DNA of 64,000 nucleotides from Corylus avellana (GCF_901000735.1 NC_081541.1:6937021-7001020); one strand, 5' to 3'. Shown: positions 49,364 to 61,553, counted from the first letter of the stretch. Made by a program: numbers and translations. Notes: generated by a model from the letters alone, not told the origin.

Positions 49364-50735
49364 CCACTACTCTTAAAAACAAACAAACAAAAAAACCGCA
49401 CACTCCCGACTGAGAATTGAATGAAAGCTTCCAATTTGATATATGAAAAACACTAAGAAACAATGTATTGAACATCCTGAACATCGAAAATAAGTCAAAG
49501 AATGCTCTTTTTTTCTTCATACCAACACCACATGCTTCTTCAAATTCATTCAATTTGAAATCCTCCGAAGCAGTAGCTCCAAAAAATGAAAGAGCTGCAT
49601 CTAACTGGGCTGTAGTTTTAATCTGCAAAGAAGAAACTGTGTAAGAATAATATTACATCCAGAAACTTTTCTAAAATAAATCAATCCCATCAAAACTTCG
49701 CAAAGACGAGAGCAAAATCAGCCGTTTGAATAATAAAATTCAAAGTCGTGATTGCTGTTTAGAAGACAAAACCTTTGAGGAAACAATGTATTGCAGCAAT
49801 GCTGGGCGATGCACAAGAGCGTTTGCTGGGTACTTTGTAGCAACCTGTCACGCATATGGCACACAGCAAAAAGTCATATTAATTGTAATAGTGCTGACGG
49901 AAAATTAATATAAGGTCAAAACACAATATTGATCCCTCCACCATGCGTGCGTAAGGGTAACTTGATGCGTTTTTAAAATTTTAAGGACTGTGTTAAATCA
50001 ATCATTCAAGAATGAAACTTGAATATGACAAACAGTTCAGAGACCAGAATCATATTTTGATAAAAATAGGATTAACTTCACATGAAAAGAGCTACTACTT
50101 CTGAAGGAAATTTTCAAGATATCATAATTATTGCTTCAAAAATTTAACTTACCGTGTATAGGAGATTTCCAACGGTCCGACTGCATCCATCAGTTACACC
50201 AGCCTGAAAATCACAACAACAACAAAAAACAAAAATAAATCACCAAATGCATTAGTTTGTGAACAAGACATGCATACTCATAAAATAAACAAATAGCTTC
50301 CAGAAGAGGCAATAACAAAAGAAATCTCAACAAGGGAGGCTCCGGTTGGTTGAGAAGGGACACCAGGAAATCAAAGGGAAAAAAATAGAAGTACTTCAAT
50401 TTTAAGCTTGAAAAAACCAATCCGATTATCTCAAGTTTGACTGAGCTTCTTCTTCACTCATTCTTTAAAACTCGAAAACCTCGATAGCAAGTTCAATTTC
50501 ACTTCCTCGATTTTCTCAGCAGCCAAATAGATGGAAGCAGAAGCCTTAAGCCAATCAAATCTGTTCTGTGTGAGAGGAAAAGGGAAAGTTCAAATACCTC
50601 GTCAATCACAGCAACCAGATTGGCCGTGACCTTCTTGTTGGCGACGGTGTTTCCCGCAGTTCGCTCGTCCAATCCGATCTTGAGAAACGACTCCAGGTGC
50701 TTCTCCTTATCGGAGCTCTCACCCTTCCCCGGCAT
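41225..50735 (-). CDS. Glutaminyl-tRNA synthetase (glutamine--tRNA ligase)
   Basis: Charges tRNA-Gln with glutamine for translation; class I synthetase. 23 exons from the ATG: 50735-50598, 50203-50153, 49844-49773, 49622-49523, 49279-49184, 48293-48232, 48103-48002, 47882-47793, 47161-47009, 46935-46880, 45758-45668, 45581-45495, 45041-44844, 44753-44655, 43573-43442, 43340-43204, 43110-43011, 42934-42839, 42514-42414, 42331-42226, 42095-42006, 41900-41771, 41319-41225. Together 2382 nt, 793 aa, with no internal stop, about the length of plant GlnRS (Arabidopsis OVA9, near 795 aa). Residues 1 to about 210 are the eukaryotic N-terminal tRNA-binding extension, followed by a Lys-rich linker. HIGH is at 283-286 ([14 protein letters not shown]) and the KMSKS equivalent VMSKRK at about 504-509; the anticodon-binding beta-barrels follow. 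Intron 13 uses a GC donor. Introns carry a TRIM and a Stowaway-like MITE. Apparently functional. Confidence 0.97.
44823..44843 (-). other. GC-AG intron donor in GlnRS
   Basis: Exon 13 ends ATCAAG and is followed by GCAAGT on the minus strand, matching the GC-donor consensus. The acceptor at 44754-44755 is a normal AG. Using the next GT would shift the frame by four bases, so the GC donor is required for the conserved sequence [15 protein letters not shown]. Confidence 0.85.
46371..46470. repeat. Perfect 50-bp tandem duplication in a GlnRS intron
   Basis: Two adjacent copies beginning ATAGTGCACTTGAAACATCA, at 46371-46420 and 46421-46470, with no differences. Presumably a recent local duplication. 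Confidence 0.9.
46561..46849. mobile_element. Stowaway-like MITE in a GlnRS intron
   Basis: Left end CTTCCTCTGTCCCATACAGG; the right end in reverse complement is TTCCCTCTGTGCTGCAAA. Both ends lie next to TA, as expected for Tc1/mariner-related Stowaway MITEs with the CTCCCTCYGTCCC consensus. Non-coding, about 290 bp. Confidence 0.7.
48544..49052 (-). mobile_element. Complete TRIM retrotransposon in GlnRS intron 6-5
   Basis: LTRs at 48544-48750 (207 bp) and 48844-49052 (209 bp), each starting TGTAACGATC and ending in GTGTTACA or GTATTACA, enclose only 93 bp. The primer-binding site lies on the minus strand (TGGTATTAGAGCC, about 48830-48842), next to the right LTR. The target duplication is CATAT versus CATAC (4 of 5). 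At 509 bp with no coding capacity it is a terminal-repeat retrotransposon in miniature. It lies in the intron between GlnRS exons 5 and 6 (48294-49183) and shares its family with the solo LTR at 33443. Confidence 0.88.
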
Positions 50736-50803
50736 TCTCTCAGAACGTGACGGACCTTTGGCGTCAATGTTTGGGAGTGAGGCGGGTTGAGAAACTGACG
50801 GAA

Positions 50804-50812
50804 AAACCCTAA
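50804..50812. promoter_or_regulatory. Telo-box-like motif upstream of GlnRS
   Basis: AAACCCTAA about 70 bp upstream of the GlnRS ATG. Telo-boxes occur near the transcription start of many plant translation-related genes, which fits the product. The assignment rests on motif and position only. Confidence 0.35.
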
Positions 50813-51439
50813 TAAATCTTAAATGTAAGAACCAAGAGAGATAAAGAGTATCTGTGGGGGGCGTTGTTAGCGTTTTGGGGGGTGAGATTCTATTTTAGAT
50901 TCTTTGTGTTTAGGTCGAATTTGGAAATCAACGGAATATTTGTACTAACTGGTCCCGGTGGAAAATGTAAGGAGGACGAGGACTCGGTCACCATTGACCC
51001 GTCCCCGCCACTGCCTCGGGCCTTGTACTCCAAGCAATGCATTTGCAAGTTGCAACCCAATCCGCTATATCCATTAAACATATTAATTAATATGATGGAA
51101 TATTTTACTCAAAATATATATATATATATATGATACAATTTTTAAAATCTATATTTTACTGAATCTTCCTTCTTTTTTCATGCAAGCAATTTTTAGTTTT
51201 CTTTAGTGAAATCAAGGTTTTAAATGTGGAAAATATCGGTGTTATTGAAATACGAGATGTTGGTAACTCCTTTCTTTTTTTTTTAATTTGATATTTTTGG
51301 ATACTTTCTTATGTATTGACTGATAAACCGATGTATCAACCAGTATATTTTGTTACAAAAAAAAAAATTAAAAAAAAAAAAAAAAAAAACCAGTATATTT
51401 CAACATTTTTCCTGATTTTTCAATATATTCGGTAATTAC
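50813..51439. other. GlnRS upstream region
   Basis: No TATA box is evident near the GlnRS start. The segment 50930-51060 is GC-richer and gives short frames on both strands without resemblance to known proteins. TA-repeat at 51116-51131, A run at 51356-51388. Confidence 0.4.
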
Positions 51440-52199
51440 CATCTCCAGCAGCTTAGCTAAAAGACTAATATTAATTATATTTAGTTATTATTACTCTTTT
51501 TTTAGCTATAACGGAGTAGCTTGCCATTAACTATAATAGCTACATTGTTACAGTGAATAGCAATTTAAAACTATTCACTGTAACACACTAGATGAATAAA
51601 TTTTTTTATTTTTTATTATTATTTATTTATTCCACCTCTTTTCACGCAACATCTTTTATTTCTTCTGAACACCTCTTCACATTTACTACGTCTCTCTCTC
51701 AAATACAAAATTTATTCACACAATTTATCTCTCTCGCTCACAAAATTTCTTCACACAGTTGGATGAAAAAATTGAATGCAGAAAAAAATTTATTTCATGA
51801 AAACACACGGATGGAAACAAATCAATTGCAGTTGGGTGAAAAAATTTAATGCAAAAAAAGAAATTATGCATAGAAACACATAGATGAAAATAAATCAATT
51901 GCAGTTGAATGGAAAAATTTATTTATGTTATTAATTTTAAGAATTAGTATCTGCATGTGAGATAAATGTTTTTCATATGTGTTTATTTTTATTTTTATGA
52001 ATGATTTTTATATATGTGTTTGTTTTTTCCTTTAATTAAGTGTTGGCAATCATATAATAAAAAAAGAATGAGAAATAATATTTTAAACTGAGTAGAGAAT
52101 AAAATAGAGAATCTGTTGGAGTATGTAGTGAAAAAAAAATAGCTAAAGTAAATAATTATATTTTTTTACTAGGTAAAATACCTAATACTGCCGGTGATG
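51440..52199. mobile_element. MITE-family element
   Basis: Left end CATCTCCAGCAGCTTAG; right end in reverse complement is GCATCACCGGCAGTATTAG. It shares internal blocks (CACTGTAACACACTAGATGA, AAGTGTTGGCAAT) with the element at 12469-13470, but without the nested foldback. Confidence 0.55.
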
Positions 52200-54062
52200 C
52201 TCTAAATTGTTATGATATTTCATCAATATTTACCATGTATGAACAGATATATTTTCGGCTGAGTTGCTTACCACATTGTCAAACGTTAACATGCACCCGC
52301 AATTTCTTGCACAATCGTAAGAAATTCAAACTAAAAAGATTCACAGGGTAAATAATCCAACAATCCATCCCAAAATCAGTCTTCTGGTTTTTCGAAGTGT
52401 TGGAGATTGTTGATACGATGAAATTTAATGAAAGGTAAATGGAAAAGGAAGAGAAAACAAAACAGTACACAAAAATGAGAGCAATTTTACCAACCGTTCC
52501 TTAACTGCCAACTTCTTTTTTCTGATTCATTGAAGAACTGAACATAACAAAAAACCCTAGCCTCTCTCTAGTCCCTCTTTAGTGAGACCCTTTTCCATCC
52601 CTCCCTCCTCTCTCCTTTTTTTGTTATTTCTTTCCTTTTCTTTGCTACGGTTTGATTTTGGAATCCAGTAGCAGCGTCCAAATTCAGCAGCAACAACAGC
52701 AGCCGTCTCTTCCATCTCGTCTTTTGGCTTATTTTTGCGCGTGGGTTTCATCGATATTTTGCTCGGAAACTTAAATCGGCTCCTTGTTTTGCCAACCTAC
52801 TCTTTTGTCGCTAGCCCAAGCCCGTACGCACCACTACATGCTTTTCCTAAGTGCCATTCTACCCTGTAGACACCAGACCTTTTCTCTCTTTTTTTGGCAC
52901 GCGCCGAATGTGGTTTGTGTGACCTAGAGTGTGGATCGCGTGGATCTCACGCACCAGGTTTCCTTTGCCATTTTCTTGCTAAATCTTGCCATTGATGTTG
53001 GTTTTTTTTTTGTTTTGTTGTGTTATCATGGCCTTTGAGTTGAGGAGGAATAGTTTTGATGTCTTACGGCCGGGTCAATAAAACTTGTTTCTTTAGGGAT
53101 AAGACCTACCAATGTATTAAAATTTAGTGTGCCCGTAGCAGATTGGCCCCTTAAATGAAGTGTGTACATGAGTTGGATCGGATGAGGTAAATACGTTTTT
53201 TATTGTTAAATATTCAGTGTATCTACAATGTTGTACTTTTCTTAACTTTTTGCTATGTTTCTATGTAAGAGCTTTACGCTCTAGATATCTTATTATGGAA
53301 TGAAGATTGTTCACACAGTTTGCCGGCCACTCACTTAATTCTTACTGGAAAATGCATAGAATTGGATCCCAAAAATTTCATGAAAAATTAATCTCTCTTT
53401 CTTTTTTTTCTTTTTTTTTTTTTAATTTATTACTGTTCTTCTTTCTTTTACTAATTCTCAAGAAAATAAAAAACATGCCCTTCTAATTTACAAATTTTCA
53501 GCATTTATACTTCTTTTCCTCGAGATTCGCTCCACGACTACTCCGAAGCTCAACACGTGTCGCCTAGGGATTGGGGACTGACAGACGGAGCAGTTCGCCT
53601 GACTTCGGTATGGCTATGTCAAGCCTTCGGGGTACGGTGCGTTCTTCAATGGGACGAGGATGTGACAGAACCCATCTGATGTGACGACTACTTTATTCTG
53701 ATTAAACGCTTGCTTTCTCTTCTATTGAGGCAAGGTGAACCTTTATCAACGAAACCTATTTGTAGGGATCACGCGTAGCTTGGCTTTTGGCAAAGGCATT
53801 TGGGCTCGTTGTCGAGGTGTGTGAACCCGGCATACGAGCATCGAACTGTGACACGGTCCGCGGTCTGGGACCGTGGGCCTTCACATCTCCAGTCCGCGGG
53901 GCCAGTTTGTGTCGCGGATTGGGCTTTCAAGTCACATGTGGACTGGGCTCGTCGAAGGATCTGAGCCCGCTCCTGTGTGGGACTCTTTGGGTTTGGTGGG
54001 CTTTCTCATGGGCCAGACCCTGGTCCAACAAAGATGGAAGAATTTTCTCTACACAAAAAAAA

Positions 54063-54093
<31 letters not shown>

Positions 54094-54551
54094 CAAAAGG
54101 GAAAAAAAAATGGCAATCAAAGACAACCTAGTTAGGCAATCGACATAAGCATTGGCGGATGAAAAGATAAATTAAAGAGACAAATCAGTAGAAAGACATT
54201 CTGTAAAATATATAATTTTAACAAGAGAAAAAATATAAAACATTGATATGCTTTTAGAAATGCTGCATTTCTGATAGACTGATTCTGTGAAACTTAATAA
54301 CGTAGCAAATAATATAAATCCAGAAAGATAGAGACACATCACCCACCAGAAATGAAACGTGTTCTTAAGAAGAGAGCAAAATACAACCAAACATGCCGAG
54401 TCTCAGATTTTCAAAAATTAAGATCCAAAAAAATATCTCTTTCCCTCATTTTCTCATTGCCCAAACAGAGAAAAGAGGGTAGAAAAAAACTACAGAAGAA
54501 AAAGCGGCCCTTTGAGCAAGAAAGTAAAGTCAATAGCAACGGTGACAAGGA
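52200..54551. other. Intergenic DNA, no gene recognised
   Basis: 52550-52800 has a C/T-rich, leader-like composition and 53500-54050 is unusually GC-rich (for example CGGTCCGCGGTCTGGGACCG near 53855), but neither yields a recognisable protein or RNA. An AAAAC microsatellite follows at about 54060-54098. The GC-rich block may be a retroelement LTR or internal piece. Confidence 0.4.
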
Positions 54552-55028
54552 CTGCGGATAGTCCGACAGCCCCCCGTCTACATATTTAAGTAAACTCCTT
54601 GTCCATCGCCTAAGGTGTTGCATGAGACTCATAGCTAGGTTGTGGGTCTCCACGACCAGAGACCCACAGGCTGGTTATGGGTCTCTATTCTGAGTATTCT
54701 CTATGGAAGGAGATAGTCTCATCGTGGGTCTCCATTAATAATTTTTTTAAAAAAAAAGAAGAAAAAAATTAAGGACACTATTATATTTTAATCCTAATGG
54801 TCCATATTTTTTCTATATTCATCTTACAAATGAATTAGATTTGTGGACTTATGCAGACTCCACACATAAGTCAATGGGTCAATGGTAAACCTCACAAATC
54901 TAATAATTAATCTATTAAATTTATAAGACAATAAGTCAAATATAAGGAGTTTATTGATCTCTACCATTTCTCTTATATTTTTTACATATATGACAAGAGG
55001 TAATTGATATTTTACGACACGTGTATCA
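54552..55028. repeat. Left copy of the copia insertion-site flank
   Basis: Begins CTGCGGATAGTCCGACAG and ends CACGTGTATCA directly before the first LTR. It recurs at 58049-58524 after the gap, with small differences. It contains phrases GGGTCTCCACGACCAGAGAC and GGAGATAGTCTC that form short inverted repeats. Confidence 0.85.
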
Positions 55029-55820
55029 TGTTAAGGAACCAATAGAGTCTGTTTTATAGTTGTTCTTATCTTTTAGTATTATCCTTATAGTTGTTCTTAT
55101 CTCTTCTCTTTAGTGTTCTAGTTGTATTTGTTTTACTTATTTGTATTTAATTAGGTCTCCTAGTTTGTATCAAGTTTGGGTTTGTCAAACTTGATTACAA
55201 TTGTAACTCTTTGCCTATATATACAATGAGAACGAAGCTGAGACTTCATTCCGCCAAAAGCAATTTTCTTTGCTTTCTTTCATGGTATCAGAGCCTTACG
55301 GTTCATACCCCTCTCAATAAGATCCTTGACCCTCTCAAATTTTTGGGCCTTCTTCAACGGAATCAGCTATGTTAAGGAACCAATAGAGTCTGTTTTATAG
55401 TTGTTCTTATCTTTTAGTATTATCCTTATAGTTGTTCTTATCTCTTCTCTTTAGTGTTCTAGTTGTATTTGTTTTACTTATTTGTATTGAATTAGGTCTC
55501 CTAGTTTGTATCAAATTTGGGTTTGTCAAACTTGATTACAATTGTAACTCTTTGCCTATATATATACAATGAGAACGAAGCTGAGACTTCATTCCGCCAA
55601 AAGCAATTTTCTTTGCTTTCTTTCATGGTATCAGAGCCTTACGGTTCATACCCCTCTCAATAAGATCCTTGACCCTCTCAAATTTTTGGGCCTTCTTCAA
55701 CGGAATCACTATGTTAAGGAACCAATAGAGTCCGTTTTATAGTTGTTCTTATCTTTTGTATTATCCTATAGTTGTTCTTATCTCTTTCTTTAGTGTTCTT
55801 GTATTTGTTTTACTTATTTG
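55029..55820 (+). repeat. Tandem LTR-leader array of a copia element
   Basis: LTR 55029-55282 (254 bp, TGTTAAGG...TTTCA), primer-binding site TGGTATCAGAGCC at 55283-55295 and a leader to 55369. A second LTR follows at 55370-55625 with PBS 55626-55638 and leader to 55711. A third, partial LTR runs 55712-55820, broken in its middle and fused to integrase coding sequence. Unit length is about 341 bp. Normal elements have one LTR-PBS junction. Confidence 0.88.
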
Positions 55821-57948
55821 TTCTAAAACTCAAATCAGATGTTTTTAAAACCTTTGTCAAATTCAAGTACTTGATAGAAAATTTATTTTCCCTTAAAATT
55901 AAACAACTTCAAACAGATGGGGGTGGTGAATACACCTCTCATAACTTTACTAAATTTCTGTCAACACATGGTGTTCTTCATCGAGTCACATGTCCACATA
56001 CATCTCAACAAAATGGAGTTTCAGAAAGAAAACATAGGCATATCATTGAATCCGGTCTTAGTCTCCTAGCTCAATCCCACCTTTCTTCTAAATACTGGGT
56101 TGAAGCTGTCAGTACTGCCGTGTATCTCATCAATAGATTGCCTACCCCTACTCTCCAAAATTCAAGTCCTTTCACCAAACTCTACAATAAGGAGCCAGAC
56201 TACACCTTTTTAAAAACTTTTGGTTGTACTTGTTATCCTCTCTTAAGACCCTATGCCAAACACAAATTGGAATTCAGAAGCAAACAATGCATCTTCCTTG
56301 GATATTGTACCCACCAAAAGGGTTACAAGTGCCTTTATCCCATCTCCAATCGTGTATATGTCTCTAGACATGTTATTTTTGATGAATTGGTGTTCCCTGC
56401 ACAGAATAGAGTAGCATCTTCATCCCCTAACGGATCAGATCCTTCCCCTACAGGTATTGTTCTTGATCATTCTCATTTTTACTCTATGAATAATTCTGAC
56501 TCTAATACTGTTCAGACCTCACCCCCAATCACCTTGCCTTCCCCAGCACAAGTACCTATTCTAAACACTCCCCTGACTACCCCTACTGCCCAATTACTAC
56601 CACCTACCCCTGATCCTATCCCCCACCTAGATCAATCCTTACTTCAGCTTTTGCCTGCACCTACTGAACCAGCCTCTCCTCATATTGTCACAAGCTCTAT
56701 GACTGGAAACTCCAAACCTAAGTCTTTTCCCAACTATCAGCTATTCCTATCCTTAAAATCAACCAAGCATCCACTAAAATCCTTTCATGCTACACACTTG
56801 CCTTCTATCCCTACCACATTTGCTCAGGCTGTTTCTAACCCTAAATGGTTTGCTGCAATGGAAAGTGAACTTCACGCTTTAGTTGACAATGGTACTTGGT
56901 CTCTCTGCCCTAGACCTTCACATCGAAACATCATCAAGAATAAGTGGGTTTTTCGGCTAAAGGAAAAATCAGATGGTACTATTGAAAGATACAAGGCAAG
57001 ACTAGTGGCTAAGGGTTTCCAACAAAGAGATGGTATTGACTACACTGAAACCTTCAGTCCAGTTATAAAACCAGCCACTATACGGATCCTACTATCCTTA
57101 GCAATCCACTACAATTGGCCACTCAAGCAATTGGATGTCTCTAATGCCTTCCTTCATGGTTGAAGAAGTCCTCATGGAGCAGCCTACTGGTTTTGTTGAT
57201 GCAGCTTTTCCAGATCATGTTTGTAAGCTCAAAAAGGCTCTCTATGGTCTAAAGCAAGCCCCACGAGCTTGGTTTCATAGATTGTCACAAGCTCTTCTCC
57301 ATCTTGGTTTTGTTGGATCCTTAGTAGATACCTCTCTTTTTATGCTTCATCAAGGCTCTGTTCATATTTATATACTGATATATGTTGATGATATCATAGT
57401 AACAGGTACAGATTCATCTATCATGGAGACTCTCATCCACGGCCTTCAAATGGAATTTAAGTTGAAAGATCTTGGTTGCCTTTCATACTTCCTAGGCATC
57501 CATGTCCTTCGTGACAAAACTGGCTTGCATCTAAATCAAGGTAAATACATTATTGATTTACTTGATCGCGTGCAAATGCTTGGAGCAAAGCCCTATGCCG
57601 CACCCTGCACTTCAGGCAAGAAGCTCACCAAGCTTGATGGTGATACTCTACCAGATCCCACAACCTATCGTCATATCATTGGAGCTCTACAATACTGTAC
57701 ACTCACAAGACCTGACATAGCCTACACTGTCAATCAATTGTGTCAATTTCTCCATTGTCCAACTACAGAACATATGAAGGCTGCTAAAAGAGTTCTAAGG
57801 TATCTCAAAGGCACACCAGATCATGGCCTTCACTTCACTTCAGGTCCTCTTCAACTTCAGGCATACTGTGACTCTGACTGGGCAGGGGATCCTCTTGATC
57901 GCAGATCCACTACAGGGTATTGTGTTTTCTTCGGCTCCAACTTAGTAT
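55821..57948 (+). pseudogene. Ty1/copia pol (integrase-RT-RNase H), truncated
   Basis: Starts inside the integrase (QTDGGGEYTSHNF, NGVSERKHRHIIESG), missing gag, protease and the integrase N-terminus. It then shows CIFLGYC, the long Pro/Ser-rich spacer, RT (KWVFRLKEKSDG, KARLVAKGFQQRDGIDY, AFLHG), a frameshift near 57160 (HG to VEEVLMEQP), YGLKQAPRAW, the catalytic YVDD near 57382-57395, and the RNase H start (YCDSDWAGDPLDRRSTTGY) before the gap. It is otherwise well preserved, with a single visible frameshift, so decay is mild and due mainly to the large 5' deletion. Confidence 0.92.
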
Positions 57949-58048
57949 NNNNNNNNNNNNNNNNNNNNNNNNNNNNNNNNNNNNNNNNNNNNNNNNNNNN
58001 NNNNNNNNNNNNNNNNNNNNNNNNNNNNNNNNNNNNNNNNNNNNNNNN
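57949..58048. other. Assembly gap (100 N)
   Basis: Hides the end of RNase H and the 3' LTR. The sequence after it repeats the element's left flank. Confidence 0.98.
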
Positions 58049-58524
58049 CTGCGGATAGTCCGACAGCTACCCGTCTACATATATAAATAAACTCCTTGTC
58101 CATCGCCTAAGGTGAACCGCAACGGTGCATGAGACTCACAGCTAGGTTGTGGGTCTTCACGACCAGAGACCCACAGGCTGGTTATGGGTCTCTATCCTGA
58201 GTATTCTCTATGGAAGGAGATAGTCTCATCGTGGGTCTCCATTAATAATTAACCAAAAAAAAAAAAAAAAAAAATTTAAGGACACTATTATATTTTGAAA
58301 AATCGGTCAATATTTTTTCTATATTCATCTTAAAAATTAATTAGATTTGTGGACTCCACACATAAGTCAATGGGTCAATAATGAACCCCACAAATCTAAT
58401 AATTAATCTATTAAATTTGTAAAACAATAAGTTAAATATGAGGAACTTATTGATCTCTACCATTTCTTTTATATTTTTTATGTATATGATAACAGGTAAT
58501 TGATATTTTACGTCACGTGTATCA
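58049..58524. repeat. Right copy of the flank, continuous through the insertion site
   Basis: Matches 54552-55028 with small indels (for example extra AACCGCAACGG near 58115). It continues through CACGTGTATCACACATT without any LTR, so it looks like the unoccupied site. Confidence 0.85.
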
Positions 58525-61341
58525 CACATTATTCATTTTTTTTCGTTGAGTTTAATGAAAAATTCTAATTGAATGGGTTAGAGCACTAGCAGCAGTCTCC
58601 CTTTAATTTTTTCTAAGTTTATAGCACATAAATATTTTTTTATTTCTTATGAAAATATATTTTACAATACTTTTTCTTACCATTCAAATATTATTTATTT
58701 ATAAAATACAAATTTTCTACTTACCCTCACTTTTTTCACAAAATTTTAACACAATTCATAATTAAAGACAAAAAGATGAAAGAAAAGAGAGAAAATAAAA
58801 ATATTTATATTAAATTTGTAAGACAAAAACATGAAATATCATAAATTAAGTGGTTAATAAAAGGAAATAAGTATAATTTCAACAAAAAAAGAAAAAGAAA
58901 AAGAGGGGGGGTTAAAAACTTTTCCTAGGAGATGAGGAATGCGTCCAATAGAGCCAACGTGACATGAGTGGTCTTTAACATGTGCCTGCCGAGGAATGAT
59001 CAATGCTGACAAGGACTTGGGATAGTCTGACAGCCCCCTGTCTTTTCTCGTCCTCCCCCCATTTTTGCCGGTCCAAGTGAGATGCCTCCTCCAACCCAAC
59101 CCCCCCAAGATTTTTCTTCCTTGGATATTTGTCCACCGTCAAACCAATAAACAACGATAATGACGATGCCGATAATGAAAAATTCAGGGGAAACAGCAAT
59201 TTATGAGTGAACCAACATCAACACGAGATCTTGTTCACTTGCTGTGCTATCAAGTAACAGCTGCAATGTTGACAGCCCCCCACCCCCCCCCAAAAAAAAG
59301 TGTATAATAAAGTCTAAAGATCACGGAGATGGTAATTAGTTTGTACAAATTATTTTTTGTTAATATGACTTTTTGTTTGTATTATTTATCTAGTGATTTA
59401 ACTCTTATATATCTTGTCGGGTTACAAGAATCTGTTTGACCCCACGATTTGGCACATCCAACCTGCTTTTTAAACATTATGTTAGGTTTAAATGTACGTT
59501 TTCAAACGGTAGGCAAATAAGTGTGCTTTTAAATAGTAATTTTATTGATTAATTTTCATCTCAAAGCTTATGTGACGTGGTTTTCGAACTAAAAATCAAT
59601 TTTCATGCACCAAATGAGTAACCACACCAAATAGGCTTTAGAAGATGAGAGGGGAACTAGAAGATGTATACTATTACTTATTTTAAAAAACTCATGATTT
59701 TAAAGGCCCAATGGACAAAAACAACACTCTTCTACAAAATTTATCAAATGCTAAACTGCACTTTCAAAAATTTCACTCTTCGTTAACTCCATCGTTATTT
59801 TTTCTTAAACGGCACGTTTTTGAACTGTTAAAATCAATCAGACACTGGATCATGACATCACTCATTATTCCGTACTTAAAGAGCGATAATAAAAATATCA
59901 TTCGGCTCCTTTTTAAACTAGAATATTATTTTTAGTATGATGAAAATGCAAATGATTTTTTGGTTTATATATATATATATTGTTGGGCAAGTCATATGAT
60001 TTTGGAGTTAAGTGCAGGATGAGGAGCATAATAATTGTATTGATGCTAGTCTTGGTAGAGACATATACACTCTTCTGACTGGCCTAAATTAGGCAGCCTT
60101 ATGTCATGGTTTGCCTTTATGCAATGCATGCCATCAAGTGATGAAGAATTATTTCAGTAGGTTGTAATGATATTAGATATATAGATAGCATGGTCACGGA
60201 TTTAATAATAATTTTTTTTTTTTTTAAGTCACGAATTAATAATTAACCTACCTATGTGAAACCATACAAATTAAATCAGTGGACCCTACACGGGGTGGCA
60301 TATAATTGTTAGCGTCTCCATTATTAACCTTGTGATTCCACTTGCCCCCAATTTGAATTTTACATGAAATGGGTGTGATTTGTTTAAGATAAATGTTATG
60401 CAGTGGATTATTATACGATTATTATATAATTTATTGATTTGACAGTAAAAAATGAACTTTTAGACAAAGACTTACAAAAAATAAAAAGTAATTTGACTGC
60501 TACGACTTCTCAATTATATGATAGTTGTATAATAATTTATTAAATAACATCACACTTTTGTCCATATTTAATTTCTTTTTCTTTTTTTTTTTAAAAAAAA
60601 ATTTTATGAGCAAGAGAGAAGTTAAATTCAATTTGAACGGTTGAAAAAACTACAATACATATATTATAGGAGATCAATTATGGCTATTCTATTTAAGCGT
60701 GACTATAGCAGCATTTACCCGCTAGACCGCACACGAAGAGTTTAGACAATGAAAACTGCAGATATTCCCTTAAATCTGATTGAGCCATAGCATGATTCAG
60801 TCCTACCAGGCCATCAATGAAAACCAATTTAACTTGTATTAATGAGGCATGTATAATTTTATTGCGAAATTCAAACTCATGCCACTGATGCGTACCTAAT
60901 CACTTTGAAAATTTCTTTGATTCCTCGAACTCCCCTACCCAAGCTCCCTGTCACATATATATTTTTTGTTAATATTTTCCTCCCCTCTCTCTCCTCATTT
61001 TAGGCAGATAATTGTAGCATACCCTTTATAATGTAAATGCTTATTACCAAATAGTTTTAAGCCCTCCCTCAAATATCCCCTTGTGTATATATATCGCTTT
61101 CATTTCTGGTGGGTTACCGTTCCTGAAGTGAACCCAAAAAAAAAAAAAGAAAAAAAAAAAGTGTCTTTGGAAACCACCGAGAGAGGGATCCTTTTGTAGC
61201 CTTTCGGTGCTTCAATTCAACTGCTTTCATTCCCTTTACTCATCTTTTTGTTTTCTGATGATAACTTCCAACAATGGAATCAATCTCAATTGTCACTCTG
61301 CTTCGCTATCCATAATCGATCACACCCCTGATTTCCCAGTA
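58525..61341. other. Intergenic DNA, no gene recognised
   Basis: AT-rich. 59003-59040 repeats the motif GACAAGGACT..GGATAGTC.GACAGCCCCC found at 54544 and 58049. TA repeat near 59968-59979, C run at 59278-59290. Nothing coding is supported. Confidence 0.5.
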
Positions 61342-61349
61342 TATATAAA
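61342..61349 (+). promoter_or_regulatory. Probable TATA box of the serine-rich gene
   Basis: TATATAAA 204 bp upstream of the start codon. Another TA-rich candidate lies near 61086. With the upstream one, two short upstream reading frames (61274-61315 and 61358-61426) would fall in the leader. Confidence 0.45.
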
Positions 61350-61553
61350 AGACGCCCATGGCTCAGACAAAAAGAAAAGCTAAGCCTGCAATTTCTGACT
61401 TTTCCCACCGTTTCCTTCCTTTTTGACTCCAAATCTGTGACATTCTTTGCAGCTTGTTTTTCAAACTTTTTTAGCGGCTGGTCTGAAACGAAACCCAACA
61501 TTTTAAACTGCTCCACTTCCTCAGATATAGATTTGGTTGCTGTCTCATAAGCC

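Noticed and set aside
52550..53330. Leader-like C/T-rich region that might be a transcript
   Set aside because: No coding frame or RNA family recognised; composition alone is not enough.
53787..54148. Frames of 114 and 91 codons in the GC-rich block
   Set aside because: They end in the AAAAC microsatellite, overlap each other in different frames and resemble no known protein.
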